From contig CAYIOA010000024.1 in the NCBI GenBank assembly GCA_964364885.1, forward strand, positions 1-12,100: DNA of 12,100 bases. Reading direction: 5' to 3'. Under the pieces are notes generated by a model. That model ran no database searches, was not told the DNA's origin, and worked only from the letters and a program-made list of their open reading frames with translations. Below, piece by piece: positions 1 through 7,761 of this stretch (position 1 is the stretch's first letter; every line of letters starts with the position of its first letter). The stretch is from UBA73 sp964364885 (lineage in GTDB: Archaea; Nanobdellota; Nanobdellia; Pacearchaeales; GW2011-AR1). The position numbers were made by a program, and so were the translations under genes.

Positions 1-2205
1 ATTTCCGCTATTTCTGTTGACTGAACTATCACTCGCTAATCTTGCCTTGAAGAAATAATCTCCCTCTCCTCCTGTTGAAATGTCAGCTCTCCAGGCAGCT
101 CTTACCTGACTACTTCCAAACATAACAGACATTGCAGCAACTTTAACAGGAACAGCTCCATCCTTAAACACCTCAAATTCAGTTTTTTCACCATCACAGT
201 TCAATCCCTGAATAGTCAATTCTAGAAGATCTCCATGTATAGCATTTGTCGAGCTCCATTGCGCGCTCGTAAACAAGCATTGCGGTAGAAAATCACAAAC
301 ATCGCCGATACCATCACCATCAAAATCCTCTTGACTAGGATTAAAAACAAAAGGGCAATTATCATTTGCATCAAGAATTCCATCACCATCCTGGTCATAA
401 TTAGCAATTTGGCTGGTTCCAATAACCTGTAAATTATTACTTCTGACTTTAATAGAAGGATTATTCTTCAAAAATGCCTCAAAATAATACACTCCACCTG
501 TACGAAGGTTGTCATAGTCATAAGCAAGAACATCTGCAATATTCCAAGAGTAAGTAGTCATAGGATCCACCATAATAAATACGCCCTGTTCAAAAACAGG
601 AATTAAATTTGAATTAGAATCATAAAACTTTAACCCTATGCTCTCCCCAGTACATCCATTGCCCTCAACAATTAAATTAACTGTTTGAAGCGCACCTGCA
701 GAAAGAACATTCCATCTCGCAGCACTAAGCAGACATGTGTTTGAGCAATACTGCGAGCATCCAAACCCGCACGCACCGCTATCGCAAGAGAGTGCTTCGC
801 CATCATCACTAAACGCTCCAATCTCACAATCATCAAAACCATCACTATCAAAGTCCTCGCAATTATTCCTATCATAAACAATAGTATTCCCAAAAGAATT
901 GCCACCATTAAAAGAGCCAGTGTCTTCATAAGAGGAAAATAAAGCATTCTGAATACTCATCCTTATCTGGCTATTTCTCAAAGAAACAAAATACAACCCA
1001 TAAGACCCGCCAATAGAAATTACATTATTAACAATCATATTCTCCGAATCAAGCAAAATCAAATCCCTTATAGAAGAATCCCTGATTGCCACATTTTTGC
1101 ATGAGACGCACACAAAACTATTTAGATTTAACCCGCTTAATACAACACTATCAAGAGCAAATTCCCATCGCGTTCCCTCTCCCTGAACAATATTTCCAGC
1201 AAAAGTATCTCTAAAATACTGATAATTTCCCGCAGCTATTTCACTAGTCAAAAATTTAAAATCCAAGTTTATATCGTTATCAAGAAAGTCATTATTCAAA
1301 ACGCTATTCTCAGAAAGCCCCGACCCTGAAAGAGCAACAGAACCAAGTGGAGGCGGGATTAAAGGTTTAATAATAAGACCGTTATATGAATCCCGAATAT
1401 TATTATTTCTAATAGTGCTTCCAGTAGTATCCATATATATTCCAGTTTTCACATGATCAATCACATTGTTATGTATATTGTGACTATCGTAAGCTACTTT
1501 ATCAAGTCTCCCGGTTAAGCCATCATTAGGATTCAAATCTTCCATAACCGAAAGCATTGCTATTCCGTTAAGTGGAGAATGATGTATTTGATTATTAGCA
1601 ATTTCAACTCGTACGCTCTCGTCAAGGATGACTCCTCCCAAGGTATTATGATGTATATTATTATTTTCAATAAGATTATACCCTGGAATATTCATCCTGC
1701 TAGTAGGACCAACTAAGATTCCATAATGATTATTATAAGCTATTTCAGAATTAAGAATAGCAGTAACTGCAGATTTCCCAAAAGTAATGCCCATAGCATT
1801 CCAGCCCCGAACAATACAATTTTGTATTGTAGTAAATTGGGAGAGGCCTATATTAATCCCAATCCCGCTATTCGCATAATTTCCCTCTATTTTATGCCCC
1901 CTGCAGTCAAGAATAGCGCTGTCCAGATTTTCTAAAACCAACCCATTCTCCAAAACTCCACACTTTAAGTCCTGGTCCATTGTATAGCTTCTGCTAACAA
2001 AATCACCGCAAGAACATCTTATATAATCCGGCGCATTAGGATCAGTGCCGCCGCACGCCTTAGGAGCCAAAAGAGGCTCTTCTTTTATATAAAAATTAAG
2101 AAATGCCAAGACAAAGAATAATAAAACACTCAAAACAACAAAGAGAGTTACAACCGCAAATTTCAGACTATTATTTCTCTTTCCACCACCTCTTTGTTGA
2201 GCCAT
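1..2205 (-). CDS. Secreted right-handed beta-helix surface protein with thrombospondin type 3 repeat (C-terminus outside window)
   Basis: The minus frame is open for 735 codons from ATG at 2205 to base 1, so the gene is cut by the window edge. Residues 14-39 form one hydrophobic segment after a basic N-terminus (KRNNSLKF), a signal peptide or membrane anchor. Residues 51-108 match the usual entry of archaeal NosD/CASH-type proteins (CSCGD, then LDCRGHKIEG). Residues about 85-430 are a ladder of short Asn/Ile-rich rungs (IENNNIHHN, IRNNNIRD), typical of a parallel beta-helix. A Cys-rich patch starting CEDFDSDGFDDC (449-460) follows. Residues 602-638 are a thrombospondin type 3 unit (DQDGDGILDANDNCP, then DFDGDGIGDVCD), a known calcium-binding module. 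Two related beta-rich domains (about 485-590 and 643 onward) share the pattern C-L-x-x-x-A-x-W and a later C-x-GE. I infer an extracellular structural or adhesive role; carbohydrate binding or a lyase activity is also possible. Domain calls are good; function is unknown. Confidence 0.9.
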   Translation of the reverse strand, partial: MAQQRGGGKRNNSLKFAVVTLFVVLSVLLFFVLAFLNFYIKEEPLLAPKACGGTDPNAPDYIRCSCGDFVSRSYTMDQDLKCGVLENGLVLENLDSAILDCRGHKIEGNYANSGIGINIGLSQFTTIQNCIVRGWNAMGITFGKSAVTAILNSEIAYNNHYGILVGPTSRMNIPGYNLIENNNIHHNTLGGVILDESVRVEIANNQIHHSPLNGIAMLSVMEDLNPNDGLTGRLDKVAYDSHNIHNNVIDHVKTGIYMDTTGSTIRNNNIRDSYNGLIIKPLIPPPLGSVALSGSGLSENSVLNNDFLDNDINLDFKFLTSEIAAGNYQYFRDTFAGNIVQGEGTRWEFALDSVVLSGLNLNSFVCVSCKNVAIRDSSIRDLILLDSENMIVNNVISIGGSYGLYFVSLRNSQIRMSIQNALFSSYEDTGSFNGGNSFGNTIVYDRNNCEDFDSDGFDDCEIGAFSDDGEALSCDSGACGFGCSQYCSNTCLLSAARWNVLSAGALQTVNLIVEGNGCTGESIGLKFYDSNSNLIPVFEQGVFIMVDPMTTYSWNIADVLAYDYDNLRTGGVYYFEAFLKNNPSIKVRSNNLQVIGTSQIANYDQDGDGILDANDNCPFVFNPSQEDFDGDGIGDVCDFLPQCLFTSAQWSSTNAIHGDLLELTIQGLNCDGEKTEFEVFKDGAVPVKVAAMSVMFGSSQVRAAWRADISTGGEGDYFFKARLASDSSVNRNSGN

Positions 2206-2230
2206 ATTATAACAGGAAGAAAAATAAAGT

Positions 2231-2240
2231 AATATATAAT
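2231..2240 (-). promoter_or_regulatory. TATA element of the beta-helix gene
   Basis: On the minus strand, ATTATATATT is centred near 2236, about 31 bp before the ATG at 2205. With normal archaeal TATA-to-start spacing, transcription would begin only a few bases before the start codon. No Shine-Dalgarno sequence lies before the ATG, which agrees with a very short leader. Confidence 0.55.
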
Positions 2241-2261
2241 TGTTTGTCTTACAAAAACAAT
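2239..2261. repeat. 7-bp inverted repeat in the divergent beta-helix/pheS intergenic region
   Basis: ATTGTTT (2239-2245) is the reverse complement of AAACAAT (2255-2261), with a 9-bp spacer. It borders the TATA element of the beta-helix gene and lies about 30 bp upstream of the pheS TATA element, so a regulator could act on one or both. In AT-rich DNA a 7-bp match can arise by chance. Confidence 0.25.
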
Positions 2262-2288
2262 AATTCAGTTTTCCGTACCAAAAGAAAT

Positions 2289-2297
2289 CTTTATAAC
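2289..2297 (+). promoter_or_regulatory. TATA element of pheS-pheT (leaderless promoter)
   Basis: CTTTATAAC is preceded by a purine-rich stretch (AAAAGAAAT) suitable as a BRE. Its centre is about 26 bp before the ATG at 2319, so the transcript should start at or next to the start codon. This favours 2319 over any upstream start. Confidence 0.7.
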
Positions 2298-2318
2298 TGC
2301 ACGCTCATTCTAACTAAA

Positions 2319-3827
2319 ATGCCAGAGCACAAAGCCCTAGATAATGTCATAGATTCTCTATCCCCCCTTGAGATAAAAATAATTCCTTTTTTGAATAAAG
2401 ACATAAAAACAATACAGGAAAGAACACAACTTGATGAGACATCCATAATTAGGGCGCTACATTTCTTAGAAAACAAAAACATGGTAGTAGTTCATACAAC
2501 AAAAAGAAGGACAATAAATTTGGGAACAAACGGCATTTATTACAGAAAAAATCATCTCCCAGAAAGAAATTTACTTACTCTTCTGGAAAAACAAAGCCCA
2601 ATATCAATAGAAGAAGCAAAAAAACTCTCTAAACTTTCAGATAACGAATTCAAAGTTTCTCTAGGCGTTCTAAAAAACAAAGCTCTAATCATAATAAAAA
2701 ACGAAAAAATACAATTAAACGCCTCAAAAGAGGAGATAATTAAAAAGACATTAGAAGAAAAGTTTCTGGAAAATCTTCCTCTAGATGAAGATTCTCTTAC
2801 TTCAGAACAAAAATACGCTCTGGAGAAATTAAAGGGAAGAAAAGATATAATAGAAATAAAAGAAAAAAGCGAAATTAGCTTTGAGTTAACTAATCTAGGA
2901 AAGGAAATAGCAGGAAAGGAAATAAAATCAGATTTAATAGAAGAATTAACTCCAGAAATAATAAGCTCATGGACAAAAAATAAAAGATTCAGAAAGTATG
3001 ACCTCTACTCTGATGTCCCAAGAATTTACGGAGGAAGAAAGCACTTTGTCAATGAAGGAATAAAAAAAGCAAGAAGAATCTGGCTTGATATGGGTTTTGC
3101 AGAGATGACTGAATCTAAAACTGTCAGCTCATTCTGGAACTTCGACGCCCTATTTACTGCGCAAGACCATCCTGTAAGAGATCTTCACGATACTTTTTTT
3201 ATAAAAAATACGTACTCAGAATTGCCAGAGAAATCAATTGTCTTAAAAGTCAAAGAGGCGCATGAGAAAGGAGTTGGCAAAAGCAAGGGCTGGTCGTACA
3301 AATGGGATGAAAAAGAAGCAAGAAAAATTGTTTTACGAACGCACACAACTTGTCTATCAGCAAAGAAATTATCTACAATAAAAAAGAATGAACTGCCTGC
3401 AAAATTTTTTGCAATCGGAAAATGCTTCAGAAATGAAACACTTGATTGGTCTCACGGTTTTGAGTTTAACCAGTCTGAAGGGATAATTATAGATAAAAAC
3501 GCGAATTTCATGCATTTACTTGGCTGCTTAAAGGAATTTTTCAGAAAGATGGGTTTTGAAAAGATAAGATTCACTCCAAGTTACTTCCCGTATACAGAGC
3601 CAAGTCTGGAAGTTTCTGTATGGCACCCGGAAAAGAATATCTGGCTCGAATTAGGGGGAGCAGGTATATTCCGTCCAGAGGTTGTAATACCTCTTCTGGG
3701 AGAAAACATCCCAGTTCTCGCATGGGGTCCCGGATTCGACAGAATGCTCATGGATCACTACCAAATAAAAGACCTGCGAGAGATGTATGAAAATGATATA
3801 AATAAACTAAGAAAAATAAAAATTTAA
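2319..3827 (+). CDS. pheS: Phenylalanyl-tRNA synthetase alpha subunit
   Basis: Catalytic subunit of the alpha2beta2 class II enzyme that charges tRNA-Phe in the cytoplasm. From ATG 2319 the protein has 502 aa, the usual archaeal length. Residues 1-200 carry helical, winged-helix-like segments typical of the archaeal/eukaryotic N-terminal DNA/RNA-binding-like domains. The class II core follows: FDALFTAQDHPVRD near 275-288, RTHTT at 340-344, motif 2 with FRNETLDWSHGFEF from 370, the phenylalanine-pocket region FPYTEPSLEV at 423-432, and motif 3 GPGFDRMLM at 470-478. The frame stays open upstream to 2103, but that extension would cross the divergent gene's start and both promoters. A TATA element 26 bp before 2319 also supports this start. 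The gene is followed one base later by pheT, so the two are almost certainly co-transcribed. No key motif is missing. Confidence 0.96.
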   Translation: MPEHKALDNVIDSLSPLEIKIIPFLNKDIKTIQERTQLDETSIIRALHFLENKNMVVVHTTKRRTINLGTNGIYYRKNHLPERNLLTLLEKQSPISIEEAKKLSKLSDNEFKVSLGVLKNKALIIIKNEKIQLNASKEEIIKKTLEEKFLENLPLDEDSLTSEQKYALEKLKGRKDIIEIKEKSEISFELTNLGKEIAGKEIKSDLIEELTPEIISSWTKNKRFRKYDLYSDVPRIYGGRKHFVNEGIKKARRIWLDMGFAEMTESKTVSSFWNFDALFTAQDHPVRDLHDTFFIKNTYSELPEKSIVLKVKEAHEKGVGKSKGWSYKWDEKEARKIVLRTHTTCLSAKKLSTIKKNELPAKFFAIGKCFRNETLDWSHGFEFNQSEGIIIDKNANFMHLLGCLKEFFRKMGFEKIRFTPSYFPYTEPSLEVSVWHPEKNIWLELGGAGIFRPEVVIPLLGENIPVLAWGPGFDRMLMDHYQIKDLREMYENDINKLRKIKI

Positions 3828-3828
3828 A

Positions 3829-5463
3829 ATGGCCAGCGTAAAATTCCAGAGAAAAGAATTCGAAAAACATATAAAAATAACAAAAGAAGTAGAAGAAAAA
3901 ATAAGCCTCTTTGGAACGCCTCTTCAATCTCTAAACAACGAAGAAATTGAAATTGAAATATACCCAAATCGCCCGGATCTGCTGAGTATGCACGGTTTTA
4001 TAAGAAGCTTTAAGGCTTTTCTCGGAAAAGACGAAAGCTTAAAAAAATATTCTGTCAGCAAACCTGAAAAAAATTACTTGGTAATGATAGACCAGTCTGT
4101 AAAAGAAGTCCGCCCGTTTACATCGTGCGCAATTATGAAGAACCTAAGTCTAGACAATGAAAAAATAAAAGAAATAATAAACATCCAGGAGAAATTGCAT
4201 GCCACCATTGGAAGAAACAGAAAAAAAGTTGCAATAGGCATTTATCCTTTAGAGAAAATTGCTCTTCCGATAACATATAAGGCGCTTTCCCCGCAAGACA
4301 TAAAATTCATTCCTCTAGAATCTGAAAAAGAGATGAATGCTCTCCAAATACTGCAAAAGCATCCAGCTGGAAGAGCGTACTCTCATCTTCTGGAAGGTTA
4401 CAAAAAATTTCCTGTATTTATTGATTCAAAAATGAATATTTTGTCAATGCCCCCAATAATCAATAGCAATGAAACAGGAAAAATAAACGAATCAACAAAA
4501 GAGGTTTTTATAGAATGTTCTGGTTTTAATAAAGAAGTTGTAAATAAAACACTAAATTTGATTGTAACAACACTGGCTGACATAGGTGGAAAAATTTATT
4601 CAATGGAGCTAGTTTACGAAAAAAGAAACAGAGAAATAACGCCAAATCTCACAAGTGAGAAAATAAAAATTTCTCTGGAAAATATAAATAAACTTCTTGG
4701 AATCAGCCTAAAAGAATCTGAAGTAGAAAGATTGCTGAAAAAGATGGGTATTGATTACAAAAACAAAACAGCCCAGATACCTGCATGGAGAACAGATATT
4801 TTGCATGAAGTAGATATTATAGAAGATATTGCAATAGCTTATGGCTATAATAAATTTATTCCAGAAATACCAAATATTTATACATCCTCGGAAGAACAGC
4901 ACGAAGAAAAAATAAAAGAAAAACTGTCAGACGTTCTTGTTGGGCTTGGATTAATAGAGATATCTTCCTATCATTTAATAAAGGAGCGCGAAGCTCAGAT
5001 AATGAGGATAAAAGAAAAAATAGAGGTAGAAAACTCAAAGACAGAATATAAAATTCTAAGGCTGAATCTTCTTATTCCTGCTCTTAGAATTCTATCAGAA
5101 AACAAAGACCACGAATATCCCCAAAAAATATTCGAAATAGGAACAACATTCTCGCTGTCAAAAAATAAAATAAGAGAAAATGAAAGCTTAATAATAGCTT
5201 TATCGCCCTCGAATTTTACAGAAGCAAAGCAAATCTTAGATTACATAGCAGAATTGTTCTATTTTGATTATTCAATAAAAGAATCTCTCCACCCAAATCT
5301 TATTAACGGCAGAAACGCAAAAATCATGATCAAAAATAATGAAATTGGCTATATCGGAGAAGTCGCTCCTGAAACGCTAAGAGCATGGAACATTAAAATG
5401 CCAATTTCTGTAATAGAAATTTCTTTAGAGGAAATTTTTAAAATTGCCAGTCTGTCTGGCTAG
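3829..5463 (+). CDS. pheT: Phenylalanyl-tRNA synthetase beta subunit
   Basis: Non-catalytic beta subunit that binds PheS and contributes to tRNA binding and editing. The length of 544 aa matches the short archaeal form, which lacks the N-terminal EMAP-like and C-terminal anticodon-binding modules of bacterial PheT. The B1 region has IEIYPNRPDLLSMHG near residues 43-57. A B3/B4-like editing region covers about 90-260. The B5 domain, about 275-350, has NINKLLGISL, then IPAWRTDILHEVDIIEDIA and YGYNKF. The rest is the degenerate class II core, ending with GYIGEVAPETLRAW and a beta-rich tail. Its ATG lies one base after the pheS stop, indicating operon expression. The TAG stop shares CTAG with the stop codon of the convergent minus-strand gene, so no terminator fits between them. 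Confidence 0.95.
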   Translation: MASVKFQRKEFEKHIKITKEVEEKISLFGTPLQSLNNEEIEIEIYPNRPDLLSMHGFIRSFKAFLGKDESLKKYSVSKPEKNYLVMIDQSVKEVRPFTSCAIMKNLSLDNEKIKEIINIQEKLHATIGRNRKKVAIGIYPLEKIALPITYKALSPQDIKFIPLESEKEMNALQILQKHPAGRAYSHLLEGYKKFPVFIDSKMNILSMPPIINSNETGKINESTKEVFIECSGFNKEVVNKTLNLIVTTLADIGGKIYSMELVYEKRNREITPNLTSEKIKISLENINKLLGISLKESEVERLLKKMGIDYKNKTAQIPAWRTDILHEVDIIEDIAIAYGYNKFIPEIPNIYTSSEEQHEEKIKEKLSDVLVGLGLIEISSYHLIKEREAQIMRIKEKIEVENSKTEYKILRLNLLIPALRILSENKDHEYPQKIFEIGTTFSLSKNKIRENESLIIALSPSNFTEAKQILDYIAELFYFDYSIKESLHPNLINGRNAKIMIKNNEIGYIGEVAPETLRAWNIKMPISVIEISLEEIFKIASLSG

Positions 5464-5927
5464 CCAAAATAATTTCTTTCTTTTTTAACCAAATTTAAGT
5501 CAGGTTTTTTGATATTCTTCAATATCTCTCTGAACACCGGCTTTATTTCATCCCATGTAGAGCAAATATTTTTTATTAATTCCGCCTCTCCTTTTTCGCT
5601 GTAATCAATTTCAAGTTCAAGCGAAGCAAGACTAAGCTCCGCAAGTTTGGTATAAATAAAATCAAGTCTTTTTTTGTCTTCCAATCCCATAGAATGTATG
5701 TAAGAAAAATACATTCTAGGCGCATTAATCGGATTCATAAGCATTTCTACAAATCCAAAAGAATTAACAACCTTATCAATCATAACCTTCCTAACTGCCC
5801 TCAAAAATGCATCGCTGTCTCTGTCCAGCTTCTCTATCTCAAAATTCTCATTGGCCTTGCCAAAACTAGGCAGTCTGTATTTTTTCTCAAACTGCCCGTA
5901 AGTTTCCTTTAATTCATTAAGATCCAT
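5460..5927 (-). CDS. Conserved-looking helical hypothetical protein, 155 aa
   Basis: I do not recognise a named family, although the sequence resembles small uncharacterised proteins I associate with DPANN archaea. It is soluble, with no signal peptide, membrane segment or metal motif. It looks largely alpha-helical and charged: LPSFGKANENFEIEKLDRD near residues 19-37, then amphipathic helices including FLRAVRKVMIDKVVNSFGF and a PINAPRMYF turn. The C-terminus is Lys-rich. The ATG at 5927 is chosen because TTATAAAAAC lies about 27 bp upstream, giving a leaderless transcript, and no better start exists. Its TAG stop overlaps the pheT stop within CTAG. The closely packed convergent position beside pheT gives no functional clue by itself. 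Confidence 0.82.
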   Translation of the reverse strand: MDLNELKETYGQFEKKYRLPSFGKANENFEIEKLDRDSDAFLRAVRKVMIDKVVNSFGFVEMLMNPINAPRMYFSYIHSMGLEDKKRLDFIYTKLAELSLASLELEIDYSEKGEAELIKNICSTWDEIKPVFREILKNIKKPDLNLVKKERNYFG

Positions 5928-5947
5928 TTACTTCTCACACAAACAAG

Positions 5948-5958
5948 GTTTTTATAAT
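5948..5958 (-). promoter_or_regulatory. TATA element of the 155-aa gene (leaderless)
   Basis: On the minus strand, TTATAAAAAC is centred near 5954, 27 bp before the ATG at 5927. The short gap after the upstream nucleotidyltransferase gene (stop at 5973) therefore contains a separate promoter, arguing against simple read-through as the only source of transcript. Confidence 0.6.
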
Positions 5959-5972
5959 TATGGATGACTGAT

Positions 5973-6833
5973 TCACTTTTTCCCTATCAATAAATCAATA
6001 ATCCTCGTCATCTCACTCAAAAATTTCTCAGCATCAGTCTGCCATTCATCAATCTTCTGTCCCTTAATATCACTTATCTCTCTGTGCGATATTCCCTTAT
6101 GAAGATTATAAATCTCCTGCAAAGAATGAACAAAGCTCATTTTTAGCATGCCATGATCAACAAATGTCTCTCTTAATAATTGAGGAATATATTCCGGGCT
6201 TGGAGGCATTTTTCCAGCCATCATTAATGCTGCTTGAGCAGAATCAACCATTGCCCAGTAAACTCCTTCAATAGCGCCCATCTCAGAAGCTTTGCTTCTG
6301 GCAATATGCCAGGGCGCTCTCTGCAAAGCAGCATAAACTGCCTCTGTCGTCGAACGAATTTTCCCCTGCAGCAATAAAGCCTTTAACGGATTGAAAAATC
6401 CACCATAATCAATAAGCGCCTCGCCATATCTCAGGATATTTATCACAACAGGATCTCCATGAAGCAAGTCGTTCCACCATGTAGTAAGCTTAACAGTATT
6501 AATGTGAAGTTCTTTGGAATAATTCTGGCCAGATATCAGCTTGCCAAGCTCCTCCCTATACCAAGAAACTAATTCCAAATCCCAGTCTATAGACGCGTCA
6601 TCAATAATTAAGATAATATCAATATCAGAGCCGCTAGTCGCACTGTTTAGTCCCTGAGTCTGCGAGCCGAATAAAATAGATGCCTTCACAATTCTGTCAA
6701 ATTTCTTTTGCACTCTAGAGGCAAAATCCATTGCAATATCTTTGTTACTTCTTATACTGCGATTAACAACAGAATTCTTTTTAACATTCCCGCTGGCAGA
6801 AACCCTCTTTGCAACAACCTTACTCTTGCTCAT
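5973..6833 (-). CDS. Minimal nucleotidyltransferase fused to a C-terminal HEPN-like helical domain
   Basis: Counting from ATG 6833 the protein has 286 aa. A Lys/Arg/Ser-rich tail of about 30 residues precedes a polymerase-beta-type nucleotidyltransferase fold: GS at 56-57, an 11-residue loop, then SDID with D70 and D72 as metal ligands. Further on, LHINTVKL and GDPVVINILRYGEALID complete the MNT-like core (to about 145). The third acidic ligand expected on the next strand is not obvious; H110 or N112 stands near there. Residues about 165-286 are helical and HEPN-like (YWAMVDSAQAALM, then FVDHGMLK and a terminal helix). The RNase motif R-x4-6-H of HEPN toxins is not visible; only K-x3-H occurs near 246-250. 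MNT and HEPN proteins are usually separate partners in toxin-antitoxin or defence pairs; here they are one chain. It may transfer NMP to a protein or small molecule, but the substrate is unknown. The start is fixed by a Shine-Dalgarno sequence. Confidence 0.88.
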   Translation of the reverse strand: MSKSKVVAKRVSASGNVKKNSVVNRSIRSNKDIAMDFASRVQKKFDRIVKASILFGSQTQGLNSATSGSDIDIILIIDDASIDWDLELVSWYREELGKLISGQNYSKELHINTVKLTTWWNDLLHGDPVVINILRYGEALIDYGGFFNPLKALLLQGKIRSTTEAVYAALQRAPWHIARSKASEMGAIEGVYWAMVDSAQAALMMAGKMPPSPEYIPQLLRETFVDHGMLKMSFVHSLQEIYNLHKGISHREISDIKGQKIDEWQTDAEKFLSEMTRIIDLLIGKK

Positions 6834-6836
6834 TTT

Positions 6837-6843
6837 CACCTCT
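6837..6843 (-). promoter_or_regulatory. Shine-Dalgarno site of the nucleotidyltransferase gene
   Basis: The minus strand reads GAGAGGTGAAAATG. GAGGTG is complementary to the archaeal 16S rRNA tail and lies a few bases before the ATG at 6833. The in-frame GTG at 6839 is part of this site and so is unlikely to be the start. A Shine-Dalgarno sequence is unusual in this window, where most genes look leaderless. Confidence 0.6.
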
Positions 6844-6870
6844 CAAAATCATTATATTATAACAAATATT

Positions 6871-6880
6871 ATTTTTAAAC
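6871..6880 (-). promoter_or_regulatory. Probable TATA element of the nucleotidyltransferase gene
   Basis: GTTTAAAAAT on the minus strand would start transcription near 6848, leaving a leader of about 15 bases that includes the Shine-Dalgarno site. A second AT-rich candidate, TTATAATATAAT near 6850-6861, would give a leaderless message instead. I prefer the first because the ribosome binding site would then be in the mRNA. Confidence 0.4.
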
Positions 6881-6903
6881 TTTCGCTTATCCAGATTTAA
6901 AAA

Positions 6904-7659
6904 TTAAATACCCTTAAATCTGCTGAAGCACTGTTGAGTAGTCTCTCCAATAGGACAATATCTAACATCAACAAATACCTGAGAGACTTTGCCACCGCCG
7001 TTAAATTTATCCGGAACACTCAACCCAAGCCGCAGCTTTGTCAAATCTGAAAATGTCCAAGGTTGCCCTGTAAATGGATTCTTTTCATACTCAACAGCAT
7101 AAGACCTCCATCCATTGCTTAGCACAATCTCAGGCCCGCTTTTTTCTACTCCGTCATATTTTCCATAATCATCAAAAAGAAGAAAAGGTTGTATTATATT
7201 TTTTATGCTTCCAGCTTGCTGAGCAGTATAATTTATTGATATGTTATGAATGTAAATATTATAATATTCTCCTACTCCTGAACTTCTTCCATTGGCATCC
7301 TTTATACTCTCGCCCGCCCTAACAGAAAAAACTTCATCTCTCGCACTGCTCGTGCTGTAAATGTAATTCTTATTAACTGCACTCATTCTAACAACTGCAT
7401 TAAGACCATCTAATGTATTAGGAGAACTAACCTCATCAACACAATCATGCTCATAAGCCCCGCTCCCGCACCCATAAGAATCCCACGAGTATTCATGAGT
7501 TGTATTTGTTATAAGTGTATAGAAACCATGTGAATTCTTGTTTATAACCTGCCCAGTTAAAACAGAAACTCCATCATTGCGAATGCTAAAAGTATAGCCA
7601 AATAATAGAGCCAAAACACCTAAAACAACCACCCCAACACCAAGAAATCTCTTATCCAT
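6904..7659 (-). CDS. Secreted or membrane-anchored beta-rich protein, 251 aa
   Basis: I do not recognise the family. Residues 5-24 (FLGVGVVVLGVLALLFGYTF) form one hydrophobic segment after a short basic start (MDKR), an uncleaved anchor or signal peptide, so the rest is probably outside the cell. The mature part is polar and beta-rich, with two cysteine pairs near the ends, C64/C73 and C235/C244, suited to disulfides. NTT at 52 and NYT at 143 are possible glycosylation sites. Residues about 150-235 (FLLFDDYGKYDG, NGWRSYAVEY, NPFTGQPWTFSDL, then KVSQVFVDVRYCP) resemble a jelly-roll or carbohydrate-binding-like sandwich, but that is inference. The start is supported by GAGGGG just before the ATG at 7659 and a TATA element further up. 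It diverges from the 290-aa gene across a region with an inverted repeat. Confidence 0.85.
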   Translation of the reverse strand: MDKRFLGVGVVVLGVLALLFGYTFSIRNDGVSVLTGQVINKNSHGFYTLITNTTHEYSWDSYGCGSGAYEHDCVDEVSSPNTLDGLNAVVRMSAVNKNYIYSTSSARDEVFSVRAGESIKDANGRSSGVGEYYNIYIHNISINYTAQQAGSIKNIIQPFLLFDDYGKYDGVEKSGPEIVLSNGWRSYAVEYEKNPFTGQPWTFSDLTKLRLGLSVPDKFNGGGKVSQVFVDVRYCPIGETTQQCFSRFKGI

Positions 7660-7673
7660 AACCCCTCTGTATC

Positions 7674-7707
7674 AGTAACTAAAAGGACTATAAAAATATT
7701 AGTTACT
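7674..7707 (-). promoter_or_regulatory. TATA element of the 251-aa secreted-protein gene inside a 9-bp inverted repeat (candidate operator)
   Basis: AGTAACTAA (7674-7682) and TTAGTTACT (7699-7707) are perfect reverse complements separated by 16 bp. That spacer contains the minus-strand TATA-like TTTTTATA (7689-7696), about 33 bp before the ATG at 7659. A dimeric regulator bound to the arms would cover the TBP site. The right arm runs into a short TAC triplet repeat. The symmetry is seen directly; the operator role is inferred. Confidence 0.5.
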
Positions 7708-7733
7708 ACTACTAAGTACCTACAATAGAAAGA

Positions 7734-7741
7734 TTTAAATA
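7734..7741 (+). promoter_or_regulatory. TATA element of the 290-aa gene (leaderless)
   Basis: TTTAAATA, preceded by purines (AGAAAGA), is centred about 25 bp before the ATG at 7762. Transcription would begin at or beside the start codon. No ribosome binding site precedes the ATG. Confidence 0.6.
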
Positions 7742-7761
7742 CCCTAAAAATATCTGGAATT

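Noticed and set aside
222..947. Two minus-strand open frames (222-422 and 672-947)
   Set aside because: They lie in another frame of the beta-helix gene, whose own frame is open throughout and shows clear domain sequence.
2103..2318. Upstream in-frame extension of pheS adding 72 residues
   Set aside because: It would overlap the start of the divergent beta-helix gene and cross both promoters. The added peptide does not look like PheS, while the ATG at 2319 fits the TATA element and normal archaeal length.
6834..6839. GTG at 6839 as the nucleotidyltransferase start
   Set aside because: The GTG is part of the GAGGTG Shine-Dalgarno site that serves the ATG at 6833.
7074..7322. Plus-strand open frame within the 251-aa secreted-protein gene
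   Set aside because: It is a shadow of the minus-strand gene, without promoter, start context or plausible protein composition.
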